Shown piece by piece: positions 22,454 through 34,216 of a stretch of DNA of 64,000 nt. The position numbers and the translations under genes are program-made. The stretch lies in contig CAIIXF020000009.1 of the NCBI GenBank assembly GCA_903813345.2, forward strand, positions 16,267,759 through 16,331,758, read 5' to 3'. Source of the DNA: Owenia fusiformis (taxonomy: Eukaryota > Annelida > Polychaeta > Sabellida > Oweniidae). The notes beneath the pieces are model-generated. The model was not told where the DNA came from. It was given only the letters and a program-made list of their open reading frames with translations, and searched no databases. Position 1 is the stretch's first letter; the number at the start of each line of letters is the position of its first letter.

Positions 22454-22474
22454 CTGCAGGCAAATTAACACTAC

Positions 22475-22575
22475 TAATAGGGTTGTTTCAAACTCACCGA
22501 CTCCGACACCCGACACTCGATATAGACAAAAAACTACTGTAAATCATCATAGCATTTATATTTTCAATATTTATT
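22475..22575 (+). repeat. Dispersed repeat abutting the EPRS 3' splice site (pair of 36730-36846)
   Basis: 'taatagggttgtttcaaact' with 'cccgacact' and 'aaaactactgtaaatcatca' is matched in inverted orientation at 36846-36730. The TAGGG end resembles hAT termini, but no partner end or target-site duplication was found. Confidence 0.6.
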
Positions 22576-22704
22576 TTCAAAAGATTTGGGTGTAAAAAGT
22601 TAATATCAATGAATCAATAAGCAATCGAATACATAACATATGCATTGTCACTTTCATTTATTTTGATACCATAACAAAACCTATACATATAAGCTCATCA
22701 GCAA

Positions 22705-22745
22705 TCCCCGGGAATTTCTTTCGGTGCTTTTTTGAATTCCCGGGA
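22705..22745. repeat. Small hairpin
   Basis: 'cccgggaattt' and 'gaattcccggg' form an 11-bp stem with one imperfect pair around a loop of about 17 nt. Confidence 0.6.
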
Positions 22746-22873
22746 TATACTTTGGTTCTATTTGATAAATATTAATTTCATACACTGTTAAATATTAAAA
22801 ACTGTTGAGTTTTAAAAAACAAATATTGTTGAGGATTTTGAATTGAGATAAAGTAATTATCGTTTGTAATTAT

Positions 22874-23750
22874 TAGGGCTGTCGATGGTTAACCGGTTAA
22901 TGGTTAACCGTCGATAGTAGCTTACTCGAGTAAGAAATTTTCACTCAAATAAGTTGACCGTAAATACTTAATCCTATTTGTATTATTAATTTCCCTTAAT
23001 CTGTTTGTTTTTCTCAAATGCCAGGGTTACATGTCAAGCTGAAGCAATGTGACTGGCTCGATAGTTTTGGCGCTTAAAATAAATCCCTAATAATTTACCA
23101 ATCAGCAGTCAAAATTGGATCCAGTTAGGCTTCATACGTCACATGATTCTTTCAAAAGCGCAATCAGAAACATTTTAATCCTTTATGTATTCCTGTGCTC
23201 ATCCGTTTCCAAGTGTCAGCCGCTCACATGTCAAATAATTACTTCCTGATCAGAAACATTGTAATGTTACTTCCCTCGAAAGTATATGTGTTGGTTTTAA
23301 TTTAAATTTAATAAAACAAACCCAATTGGGAGATACGATCATGAAATTATATTCATGGTCGTATTGTTTTTGTCAGTACTAGCTTATATGTCAAAGGTCA
23401 TAGCCTCGCTTTGATATTGTGAAAATCAAATTGCAAAGAAACCAAAATCGAGTGCTATTCTTTCTATTATTACGCGTTTATCGTAGTGAAACTAAAGGAT
23501 AACCAATGTGGTATGTAACTCAAGGGTAGTGTAACTGTGGAACCAATATGGTAGAGCTTGACTACTTTGAGAAATAAACACGGATTAATCATTTTTCAAA
23601 TTATTTCCGATAGAATTAATACCGAGGATAATGTATTTTTCAAATCCTTCTTTGAAATCATTGAGTAATTCTTTTTGTCAGTTAACCGACTTTAACCGTC
23701 AAATCTTCAGTTAATCGACCAATAATTTTTGCTGTAAATTGACACCACTA
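22874..23750. mobile_element. Non-autonomous hAT element (MITE), 877 bp, perfect 8-bp target-site duplication
   Basis: The left end is TAGGGCTGTCGATGG. The right end, read inward, is TAGTGGTGTCAATTTAC. Both fit the hAT terminal pattern. The 8-bp direct repeat gtaattat flanks it exactly (22866-22873 and 23751-23758). Subterminal 'ggttaaccggttaa' and 'cagttaaccgactttaaccg' repeats resemble transposase-binding arrays. No transposase frame is present. Confidence 0.9.
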
Positions 23751-23832
23751 GTAATTATTATATTAGGGTTCCCTAACATTTAATTCTCATAATCTACTAA
23801 GTATAGGATAAATCAGTAATTGAATGCTCCAT

Positions 23833-23950
23833 TTTTGATACAGGGTACTGTGTATCCCTCGGTAAATACAATATATCAACCCTCGGTCCCTATGGTCTCT
23901 GGAGTTGATATATTGTATTTCACTCAATTATACCCTGTATCAAAAACCTT
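23833..23950. repeat. Stem-loop repeat
   Basis: 'tttttgatacagggta' (23833) pairs with 'taccctgtatcaaaaa' (about 23932), and inside it 'aatacaatatatcaac' pairs with 'gttgatatattgtatt'. The result is a two-tier hairpin of about 118 nt with GC-richer loops. Confidence 0.75.
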
Positions 23951-24529
23951 CCATTAAATAACCTCTATATATCCAGTTCATGACATAGGTTTATTTTTCT
24001 AATACTGAGCCCTGCGGAGTCTGAATTGAGTACCTATCACCCTGAAAACCTTAATTAAAATTCCAAATGACATATTCAACCTCGAAGGATTGGACCATGG
24101 GCTTCAATCATATATAGTCGCTCACATTTTTTCTTCATGTGACCTGGCTTTCATCTTAATTTAATTCAGAAGATTTATATTTTTGGATCATAGGATATTT
24201 ATATGCATAATGTCTCCCAAAATTATACATTTTGCTGTGAAAGCTTAATGTTTATTTGGGCCAATCGAATCCATTATGCAATTGTTTGGGTATCGCGTCG
24301 TATGTCTGAGGAGGATTGGAAACCATTATTCAAACTCAATAATCCGATATTCTGTTGCCCCATTGCCTGGCGTGGAACAATTTAGTAAAAAAATATGTAT
24401 CAGATAACATTGTTGTTATCAATGATAACTTGGGTGCAATAGAAGCCTCTATTTCAATAATAAAATTCTTCTTGATGTTCTACATGGGGTCAATCAACTT
24501 AATGCCAGGTGGACATCTTTGAAAGAACA

Positions 24530-24765
24530 AACACCCCTGGGGTCACTTAACATTTTTTGAAAAATGCAATGTCGTTAATATCCTTGATATGTAGGATCAA
24601 ATTGTAGATAAATATGTATTTTTCAAGAAATAACAATAAAAAGCATTCAATATCCTGATATACATGTAAGTATATTTTGGTTGATTTGGGAGATATATGT
24701 ACATCACTTCCTGTGAAAATGTGAATTTCTTATCAGTCTCAGAAAATGTCTTCAGAATATATAAC
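24530..24765 (+). repeat. Dispersed repeat S, copy 1
   Basis: It matches 52433-52200 in inverted orientation over about 230 bp at high identity: 'ggtcacttaacattttttga', 'aaatgcaatgtcgttaatat', 'caaattgtagataaatatgt', 'ttcacttcctgtgaaaat'-type blocks. One edge is the accccaggggt / acccctggggt boundary. No coding potential. The preceding 23960-24529 holds nothing I recognise. Confidence 0.8.
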
Positions 24766-26464
24766 CCCAACTTGGCAGATGTCCCATTGTTTGATTGTGT
24801 CACTCTATACACTCATTGGATTAACATTTTGTACATATAAATAGTCATATTTCAATAGTCATTAAGTAGGGATTAGTTATGTTTGCAATTGGGTTGACCT
24901 ACTTCTTTTTAGATAGAGGAAGGTCATGATAAACTCTTGCTTTGTTCATATAACGCTTGGTTCTTACCTAGAAAGTTATATGTATTGAGGGAATAGTGTA
25001 CTTCTAAGGTACTTCTTGAGATATGTAAAAATCTAGGTAAGGACCAAGCGTTGTGCAAAAATGGAACTTTTCTGCAATTTTCAGCATGAAATAAAATGAT
25101 GTCAGCCATTTTGAAAATCCTTAAAATGATTGTGACAGTTGTGTTTTATATATTTGAGTATATTTTCTTTATTCATATGATCTTTTCATGATCTAATATG
25201 TAGCTTGCACTGGAGCATGACCTCTTGAGAAGCTTATATCTTTACCATGGCTCTAAGCACTGTGGCTAGTCGATCTATGTGGATGCAGTCATTTATATGT
25301 AGTGTTTCGTGGGTACTCGCGTACATTATAGGGAATGGGATCATTGCAAAAATATGACAGCAAATCGAGGTAAGTGATCTCAGAGTTTCTACTTAACATT
25401 GTGACTTTAAATCTTGCACACATATTTAATATACATAGTATGACAATGTGTGAAAGTTTCAACTACCATATTCCTGTTATAGGGAAGATATTTGAAAAAC
25501 ATTTCGTAAACGTCAACATATATGTATAAAATGGATGCACCAATGTATCATTTGGATTCAGAACGGTAACAAATGGATGCTTTAATAAATTATACTTTTA
25601 TCATGATGATTTATTTACTGATGGACAACTGGCCAGATTTTCTTTGTATCCATTGTTTGGATAAACGTTCCTCATTCAGTAAAGTAATTAGCCACCCCAT
25701 TACAAGTAGTGTAAAGGCACCCTCATGAAAAATTGAAAATACTATATATAAACCCATCAACTGGAAAATGCCATTACAGATGAAATATAGGACCCACGGT
25801 CCTGTGCTCACACAGTGTAGAACCTACAGAGGAATGAATATCCTGATTTACAAACAAAAGTATTGGTAAATATGAGATCAATTAAAGATGAGTCCTTTGT
25901 TGTTGGTTCAGATATGATTTGTTGTAGTCAAAAGAAAAACTATGAATTTGACCTAGATTTTGACCTAGGCCTTTTAGTGTTCAAATTTTGAGGGAAAGTA
26001 GATTTTGAGGACGGCTTCTATTGTAGATTCTTATTAAGTTGGCTGCATCCAAGCTGTATCTAGTGTTGTGTTGTTACAATTGATAATTTTCTCAAGCCCC
26101 ATTGACTTAACATGGGATACCAAAATAGCGATTTTTGAGATTTCAAAATGCCATAACTTCCGAACCGGAAGTCGGATCAAAATCTGGTTTGCAGATTCGG
26201 ATTCCTTGGACAATTTTACACATATTTCATAATAAACTTATACATTGAATTCCAAGAACTTTTTATTGTGACCTACTTTTCGGATGCCATATCTCAAAAA
26301 CGGTAAGAGTGATCAAAAACAACTTGCCTGTAGGGATTAGCTTTTTTCCAAGGAACATGATTAAAAAAACGGAGCAAAAATATTCAAGGACGACTGAGAA
26401 AATTGAAAAAAATGACAAAGTACTGGATTTGACCTAGTTCTTGACCTTTGACCTGGTTTAAACC

Positions 26465-26545
26465 TGATTACACCCAGATCTGGACTTGGACCTGAACTGG
26501 ACCTTGACTTGGACCTGGACCTGGACTTAGACCTGGAAATGGACT
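26465..26545. repeat. GGACCT/TGGACT minisatellite
   Basis: A degenerate hexamer/dodecamer run of the type ggacttggacctggacctgg. The Ser/Arg-rich minus-strand frame at 26361-26576 is its translation and looks like an SR protein only by composition. Confidence 0.75.
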
Positions 26546-26818
26546 GGACTGGTATTTTTTCAAATCTTTTCTTCACTTCTCTTGACTTTCTATAAGGCTA
26601 TCATCAGATCGATTTTTCTCGAAATTTAAAAATCAGCAATTTCTCGGAAACCGGGCGAACTTGGGAAATGGCAATGACAGGTCAAATAGACATTATGGAT
26701 ATGCATAAAATGAATGTGGAAATGACTCAATCCGAATAGCAGTTTTAATTTGTGCAGCCAATGTTGACAGACGGACGGACCAACGGACGGACGCCTGGTC
26801 GATCCCATAGTCTCACTG

Positions 26819-27680
26819 CAGAGATCACGGTAGACGTTCGCCATTCGCCAATTTTCGAAAGAGGTGGCGAAAAATATGTAAAGGTATTTCGCAGTTATGG
26901 CGAATTAGAGGTGTCACGGTTTCCCGATATTGGACCGAATTTCGGTCCAGATGCTTCGGTTCGGGACATGGGACAGAAAGGGTTAATATTGGTACATAGA
27001 TTCCTTCACTAAAATGCATAAAAACGTGTATAAATAGCGAGGAACACATCCGATTTCGTTCTGAAATATTTTCACTTACCTCGTACCTAGATTACACTTC
27101 TTTGCATTGAAAAGTGTTATTAACGGACCCGCGATTTCAGGTAGATGGTAATGCTTGTTCGTAAATTTCTTCATCGTCGTTCGCAAATCTAGTGCATTAT
27201 CAGTATGCCGGATGTAGGAAAGAAATTGAAAAATCGAGCCGGCATCTAAGTCGAAAAAGTCGGCAGTTTGGAAGTATTTTGGGACTCCGATATCACAAGG
27301 TAAACGAATTGGTAATATTACACCGTGCAGACTATGTGAAATGCAGATCACATTCGCGGCAGATGCTTTACATTCAATTTTAATGGACGTTTTTTTATTC
27401 CTGAATATGATTTTGAAAAGTGAAACTGAAAGTGAAACTGTCATCATCAGACATTTCATCATTTTTAATGTTCTGTCCCGTCCCGTCCCGAAAGTAACGT
27501 GTTGAGACCATTTGTACCGTTCCGTACCGTACCGAAATTTTCTTGGACCGTGACACCTCTATTGCGAATTCCCTTTTTACGGTTTTTCAAAATTGCTAAT
27601 TCATATTTTGGTTGGCTAAAAATATTTTGGAAGATTTAGCCACAATGGCTAACAAGTTTTTTCAACTATCGTGATCTCTG
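26819..27680. mobile_element. MITE (outer of two nested), hAT-like
   Basis: The ends CAGAGATCACGGTAG and, read inward from the right, CAGAGATCACGATAG are 15-bp inverted repeats with one mismatch. Both abut the direct repeat ctcactg (26812-26818 and 27681-27687). Removing the insertion leaves a near-palindromic site running 'ccatagtctcactg' and 'tgtgagccaaaaactatgg'. The interior has GGCGAA/TTCGCC motifs on both sides of a second inserted MITE. Confidence 0.75.
26906..27561. mobile_element. hAT MITE nested inside the preceding MITE, 656 bp
   Basis: The left end is TAGAGGTGTCACGG and the right end is its inverse, CCGTGACACCTCTA (14 bp perfect). They are flanked by an 8-bp duplication with one change (tggcgaat 26898-26905, ttgcgaat 27562-27569). 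Subterminal gtacggtacgg and ggacgggacggga-type repeats lie inside both ends. Small frames on both strands (26752-27012, 27076-27462, 27192-27383) cross its boundaries and are not genes. Confidence 0.88.
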
Positions 27681-27687
27681 CTCACTG

Positions 27688-28429
27688 TGTGAGCCAAAAA
27701 CTATGGTTTTATCGCTGATACTGTTAATTTGAAAAACGGGTCCATAACATGTAATGATGACAATGAAAATGTTGAAATTAGGTACGCTAATGAAGTGAAT
27801 TCAGAGCAAAAGACCCATCGACCCACTGGAATACCCATAAATCAAGTTTCATAGCCTTGCCAAAGTCGGTCTATTTTACTTATCTTGATTTCTATTATGA
27901 CCACCCTGTACCCAAGAGAAAGCCATGTGCTTTACCGACCCAATGTTTTTGTCGGTAAAATTTGACAAATCAATGACGACCCTACATTGCCGGACTAGGT
28001 CTTCGTGCATTTCCATCGCAAATTCAGTTTTGATTTTGAATCAACATTGAATTGCATGATTTCATTTAGACGAGTATTAATGACTGCTTACATTCCAATG
28101 TACATTTAATAACATAATATATTGTAACTCTCAAGAAACACTCGATCAGATCATTGAATTTCAAGTCCTAGACGGGTAGTTTGCTTTTTTATGCAGGTCA
28201 ACCTGATAACGTTTTGATTGGTCAATCAGCCTGAAGTCACACGTTGTGTCCATGTCCATATTGTCAATCAATATGGTTTTGCGATACCCTTAGGTAGCCT
28301 AGGTATTATGGGAATCTCGGAACCGCTGAATAACTTAGCATAATATCAGCGATGATACATTGGATTGTACAAGGTGGTAATAATTCAAGATCAGATAAGT
28401 AAATAAATACCGACTTGGTCAAGGCTACC
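27688..28429. other. Intronic sequence, nothing recognised
   Basis: No convincing exon, repeat or RNA gene was seen. Confidence 0.4.
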
Positions 28430-28598
28430 AGTTTCAGAGCCATTAACATTCCTTGAAGGTGACAATGAGCAGCCAACAGATGGACCATCCGTAAATCTTG
28501 ATGATTTTGTCAGCTCAGCTGAACGAGCCTCCAGATTCCTTGAAACAGATGGCCATCATTCAAGAATAGTATTATCTATTTACAATTTTTTGAAATCG
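28430..28598 (+). other. Exon-like stretch on the strand opposite EPRS, unrecognised
   Basis: An open plus-strand frame ('FLEGDNEQPTDGPSVNLDDF', 'SAERASRFLETDGHHSRIVL') is followed by a near-consensus donor, CGTG|GTAAGTG, at about 28598. A candidate acceptor is TTGGTCAAG at about 28429, without a strong pyrimidine tract. The acidic, soluble-looking composition differs from the repeat translations around it. It lies within an EPRS intron and between the inverted repeats at 25251 and 29204. It may be an exon fragment of a mobile element. I do not recognise the family. Confidence 0.25.
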
Positions 28599-29332
28599 TG
28601 GTAAGTGGAATTTTTCCAATTACCAATATAGCATTATTATTGTTTTCGGACACTGTGGATTAAAATATTAAAAATACACACATTCAAAATGATTCAATTG
28701 AAACCTAGCCAGTCTGTTCAATGAATCCAATCAGAACGTCTACTAATCCACATGATACATCATAATTAAATTGCTTTTTTAAAGCTGATATTTCATACCA
28801 TAACTCCAAAAATATTATAGAACGCATTGTATTTGTATTTTACTTCACACAGACATATTTGTGTATGTGAAATAATTATATTACTTGAATTTTTTATTCC
28901 CCATTACAAGGTAAACCTATGGCAAATTATACATACCTTCTCACAGCTATGAGCGAGATGATAAAACTGGTCGAGTGAACTCGTTTGAGTTATCTATTCT
29001 CCGTAAAAATATCAGAGAATGTGTGTTTATAGCGTAGCTTTGGTTTTGTAAATCAATGAAGTATGATATACACGGATGAGTAAATATAGATTATTTAAAC
29101 AGAAGTGCAAAATTCTTCCATTGAAAAGTACAGAGGCGGGTACTCACGAAACATTACATGTGCCTGACTGCATCCACATAGATCGACTAGCCACAGTGCT
29201 AAGCAACATAATAACATGCAATTCCTTTCAATACACGTACATTCATATGAGATGATTGTTGTACAATCATTTTATTTTATCTTGATGTTATGTGTATGAA
29301 TATTTTTTTTATATTATCACAGTTCACTGGCT

Positions 29333-29738
29333 CTCTGGACGGTTCACTCTAATATAGCTCTTAATACCTATGTGCCGCGCCAAAGACCCCCTTTTTGAGC
29401 ATTTTTTCCATGTCGATTTCCTCTCAAGATTGAAAGTTTCAATGTATACTTCCTCTCGAACCTATAAAAGGGAGTAAATTTCCTGAAATATTGGTGTATA
29501 ACTATAAAATCCACCTTTTCAGTGATTTATCCCAGACCTCGCCAACTGATTCTACCGATTTATTACCTTTATTTGTAGAAAAACTGATTTTTGACTTAAA
29601 AATGCTCTCTCTTCGACAAATTTTCCATGTTTTTTTCCTCTCAGATTGGCCAGCTTCCATGGTTTATGCCCTAAGCCAAAATTGCCCCTGCTGCCCATGC
29701 CTACCCAAATTATTTAGAGTGAACCCTCCGGGACTGGC
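29333..29738. mobile_element. Probable short MITE, about 0.4 kb
   Basis: 'ctggacggttcactctaa' at the left and 'tttagagtgaaccctccgg' at the right form inverted ends of about 20 bp with two or three differences. No clear target-site duplication. A plus-strand frame at 29491-29763 overlaps it and is unsupported. Confidence 0.5.
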
Positions 29739-30329
29739 TGATCATACCAATGTTCATATTTAGAAATCCAGCTCAACTTTATTGTACAGAAGAAATATAC
29801 TGTAAGTCCCAATCAGTAGGCGGAAAAATGACATTTGCTAATAAAATGCCCAAGCAAAGGGAACTGCATGAGTGAACTGCAATCTCCCAGTACCCCCTGT
29901 ATGGAGACAAGAGGGTTACATCTAAATCATAGTAGACTCTCTTGAGATCAAGCCAACCAATTTAAACGATGCACAGATGATCATCTTCAAGTAGATGGGA
30001 AATATACCATCATTTTTAAAAAAGATATATATGGCCTAATTTATGTAAAAGTCCAGTAATCAGTTTGTGTCCTCTAAATCTCATTATACATGGGTGGAGT
30101 ATAACCCAGATCTAGAAGTATGTAATAGTATTGATGCAATCACTGGATGGTTTGTACATGCCTTGTTGGGAGTAGGGTTGTAGGCACAAGGGGTATAAAA
30201 GCAAAAAGAAATGCATGAAGTTTGACATTTTAAAATCAAAAGATATGTATAAAATGTTGTCATCTGAAGAGATGATGATAGCTCAGAGAATCTCTTATTA
30301 TAATGAACAAACACATAAATGTGCTCATC

Positions 30330-30695
30330 AACAGTTATGTAAAGTCCATGTGTTTTCAAATGTGGCTCTTTGTGCTTCCTAACTGTGATGTGAAATAATA
30401 AATTCAGTATTTTACTGCCACAAACTGCATATGTACAAATGATCTCAAGGAAGCAGATCAATATATAATTGCTTGATATGCATTTTTGACTTGTTAATTA
30501 CTTCATGTGTTTTTAAATGTTGCCCCTTGTTCTTTCTCAAAATTCTTTTCGGACATAGTTTGGCAAACTTTTTTTTGTAGACGATTGTTCTAAATGAAGT
30601 ATAAAGAAGATCACTATTCAATATTTTGTTTGTATTTTTGACTTGTTATATTTTACATGTTTTCAAATGTTGCCCAATATGCTTTGTCACTATTA
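30330..30695. repeat. Three degenerate tandem units (150-165 bp)
   Basis: 'catgtgttttcaaatgtggc', 'catgtgtttttaaatgttgc' and 'catgttttcaaatgttgc' recur near 30348, 30505 and 30657. The second and third are preceded by 'atttttgacttgtta'. On the minus strand the first unit reads 'KHKEPHLKTHG', reminiscent of a C2H2 zinc-finger helix. The other two have stops, and no Cys pairs are kept. Confidence 0.5.
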
Positions 30696-31538
30696 TGTAA
30701 GATAATAGCAACAGGATTAAAAAGTCTTAAATGACTGAAAATAATGATTACTTTGATAATAAATACAAACATTGACAATAATGATGTGAAACAGTGATTT
30801 TTCCCTGAAAAGGTCATTTTATACATGTTAATAGAATGACCTATATTTTGAAATATAAATGTCAGAATGACCTAATTTTTGGATCTGTTTATCAAACAAA
30901 GTCTCTTCTTTGATATCCTGTACAATTTTTTCTAAATATCTTGGGGGCTAATATAGGGTCTTAAAGCCACTCGTTCTTTGAAAAATAGTCTGGAACAAAA
31001 ATACAAAAAGGAAAATAGATTGCTTTTCATATCAGTTTTTTCATTATTTCTATTTCTAAAAATGAATTCAATTTTTCAAATATATCATTTGATGCACTAT
31101 ATTTTAAGCACATTTTCAAAAAAATACAAAAATAATGTTTGGTAAACTTTCTGAAAGTACAACTTTTAACTATTTTTCAGTCACATTTTCAGAGGACTGA
31201 AAACGCTCGTTCATCATGTCCATTATAATCATTTCCATGTAATAGATATGTGAAACTAGTAAAACTGGGTGTTACTAAATACCACCTAGGTGTCCCCTTG
31301 GGCACCTGGGTTTCTAATTCCATTTTAAACCACATACAAATTTTAAATATAGTATTATTTCCTTTGTCATATTAACTTGACATATATAATAGGCTTGAAA
31401 TAATAATTTGTAGTCGAGAAGATTCTAAAGAAGATTCGAACATAAAATATAAAAAGTTTTATTGTTAGAAAAATGGGCACCTGGAATTTTGTTCATTTAT
31501 TGTCACTTATTTGTAGTAATAAAACACTGTTTATGCTA

Positions 31539-32826
31539 ATGCACCATTTAAAAGTTTGCGTGAGACCCCCCCCCCACTCGGGGAGGGTAAGGAATTTGAT
31601 ACACAATATTGCCCCCAGGGGTAGGAATTTGACTAAGATTGTCGTCCTGGGGGTGGGGAATTTGATTTACATGTGCCCGGGAATGGGGACTTTTGACTGA
31701 ATCTGTTTCGTCCAGTATACACTTCAGGATTCTCGGAATTTGCAAATGATCGGTAAATTCAGTAAACTAAAGATCGCTAATATCAGGAACAGAAGAAAAT
31801 AACTCATCTAGACGTTGGGTAGTTTCAAGGTTGGAATCGCTGTGAATAACCGCTGGAGAGAGAAGAATTCTAGAATACTGAGCAGTGTCTTATTATTGGT
31901 TTGTCAAGCTTGTTTTTGCCCTCCTTTCGGAAAAATGCACTTCTGTGTTCTACTTATATTTATAAACTCATCATAATTCAATTGATTTAATATAGATGAT
32001 TAATTTAATTTAAAATTAATTTTTGAAAAAATCTATGTTTGAACAAATTTTAATTTTTTTTTTTTGATTTAGATGAATAAAACAGAGGGAGGTAACCTAT
32101 TAAAGTAAAAAGCCATTACCTTAGAATACGTCATTGCATTATAATTACAAGAGACCTATCGAAAATTACTACGATGTGGATTTGTTCCCCTCAAACGCAA
32201 CAATCCGCCCCCCCCCCCCCCATTCCACAAAAAATGATCGTTCATACAGGTATGTTCTCCACTTTTGTTGAACAGATACAAACCAAGGGTAAAACCGTGT
32301 CCCTCTCGGCTCATTTTTGTCAAAACTTTCAGGCAGTTTGCGAAAACGTCATAAAATGGACTGTATTTTCATTGGCTTTTAATTTCGCATTAATTGCATC
32401 ATTTAAAAAAAGCTGCTTCTCTATTGGTTATATGTAAATCGTAATCGAAGTTTTAATTCATAATTCTCGTACATTTCATTCATAAATTAATTGTAGCATG
32501 TGTAGTGGACTTTCCGCGAATAATCTTTTGACCATAGGTGTCTCTAATTAAAATATTGACATAAAGTACTGCACGTGGATCCCTCAACATTCACGAGCAT
32601 CAGTCTAAAACAAGGAAATCTGATGTTTAAAAATAGATTCCAAATGGTGGAAGGACCTGGGGGTCGCGAAATATTTGACCAGATTTATTGGTTCAAGGGT
32701 AGGGAAATTGACTCATTTATTTGGCCCCGGGGTAAGGAATTAGACAGAATTGGTCAAACTTTTTTTGTCAAATTCCCCACCCATGCCCGCGTGGGGGGGT
32801 CTAACGCAAACTTTTGAATGGTGCAT
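31539..32826. mobile_element. Foldback/MITE, about 1.3 kb
   Basis: The left end atgcaccatttaaaagtttg with cgtgagaccccccc is matched inverted at the right (gtgggggggtctaacgc, aaacttttgaatggtgcat). Both sides continue inward with G-rich units of the type 'ggggtaggaatttgac'. No transposase. Dispersed repeat R (32213-32354) lies inside. Plus and minus frames near 31473-31745 and 32575-32817 are translations of the arms. Confidence 0.7.
32213..32354 (+). repeat. Dispersed repeat R, copy 2
   Basis: Inverted match of 693-838. It starts in a C-run (about 32208-32220), followed by 'cattccacaaaaaatgatcg' and 'ctccacttttgttgaacaga', and ends aaaacgtcat. Confidence 0.6.
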
Positions 32827-32977
32827 AAAGTGTGCATTTATATTTGAAATATATACATTGGTCTTACTTTAGTTGCTAAAATAGTGAATTTATAGCATTT
32901 TATAGTGAGCAAATAATGAAATATTATTCTAACAAATGACTTTTTCGACATTGATCAAAATTTTCAAGACTATTAAA

Positions 32978-34126
32978 ACCAGAACAACGGCAACGCCAAA
33001 GCGTAGCGAATCCCATCGAACAGCCATGGATGGCATTTTTACAAACAAAGTATATAGAAAAAATGGCAGGCATTTTTCAAAATGGCCGCCTTCTACCAAA
33101 AGTGTCATTAGACCATTTGCCATACTTATAGTATTCACATACCAAATATGAACAAAATCGCTCCACTACTTTTCGAGTTATAGTAAAATATGTTAAAATG
33201 GCGGCCATTTTTCATCATTAGACAGTGTGCCATCCTTATAGTATTCACATACCAAATATGAACAAAATCGCTCCACTACTTTTCGAGTTATAGTAAAAAA
33301 GGATAAAATGGCGGCCATTTTTCAAAAAAATTTTCAAAATGGCCACCTTCTACTAAAAGTGTCATAGGATAGTGTTTCATGCTTTTAGTATTCACATACC
33401 AAATATGAACAAAATCGCTCCACTACCTTTCGAGATATAGTAAAATACGTTAAAATGGCGGCCATTTTGAAAAATGGCTGCCTTCTACCAAAAGTGTCAT
33501 TAGACAGTGTGCCATCCTTATAGTATTCACATACCAAATATGAACAAAATCGCTCCACTACTTTTCGAGTTATAGTAAAATAGGTTAAAATGGCGGCCAT
33601 TTTTCAAAATGGCGGCCATTTTTTAAAATGGCCACCTTCTACCAAAAGTGTCTTTAGACAGTGTGCAATGTTTATAGTATTCACATACCAAATATGAACA
33701 AAATCGCTCCAGTACTTTTCGAGTTACAGCAAAAATCATAAAATAACGAGTAAAGGCCGCCATTTTTCAAGATGGCTGCCATGTGCTTCTTTAATATCTA
33801 CATTTCTAGCTTTATTAATGTCCTATATAATTTTTTTACATCTAAAACATATTGCTATTACAGTTTTACATATTGCACCTAAATTACTGTAAATTCGGCA
33901 CTAAAATGGCCGCCATTTTGAAATGAGCGGCCATTTTGAAAATCGGCTTTCGAGCAGAACTTCTATCCCCATACGGTATATGTGTACAAAATATGAACAA
34001 AATCGGGCCAACAGTATTTGAGTTATTGCCCGGACGGATGGACGGACGTACGGACGGACGGACGTACGTACGGACGGACGGACGGAGGCGTTCCCTATAT
34101 CCCTCCGAACTTCGTTCGATGGGATA
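32978..34126 (+). mobile_element. Pearl-like element family A, first of three in tandem
   Basis: Complete ends (accagaacaacggcaacgcc; cgttcgatgggata) enclose about five core units of ~134 bp, the post-core segment (33720-33900) and a (CGGA)n/(CGTA) microsatellite (34032-34085). Nearly every core unit has an AAAATGGCGGCC palindrome. It is antisense to EPRS. Confidence 0.85.
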
Positions 34127-34216
34127 AATATCATAACCAATACAAACATTTACACAAGTTCCATGAAAATACTTTATTTTGTACCATATTAACACTTGGA
34201 AAAATGTTAGTTTAAA

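Larger units (their letters stand above)
25251..29204. repeat. Inverted pair of ~70-bp repeats 3.95 kb apart
   Basis: 'ctaagcactgtggctagtcg' and 'atctatgtggatgcagtc' continue to 'gtttcgtgggtactcgc' at 25251-25320. They are answered by 29204-29136 in reverse ('gcttagcactgtggctagtc' to 'gtttcgtgagtacccgc'). They could be the ends of one foldback element enclosing the nested MITEs, or two copies of a dispersed repeat. No transposase frame lies between. Confidence 0.6.

Noticed and set aside
26361-26576. Ser/Arg-rich frame resembling an SR splicing factor
   Set aside because: Produced by the GGACCT/TGGACT minisatellite; no RRM and no conserved neighbours.
27076-27462. 128-codon minus-strand frame within the inner hAT MITE
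   Set aside because: No transposase motifs, overlaps an opposite-strand frame, and lies inside a non-autonomous element.
30084-30461. Zinc-finger-like 'KHKEPHLKTHG' in a 125-codon minus-strand frame
   Set aside because: No paired cysteines; the neighbouring repeat units that would be the next fingers contain stops.
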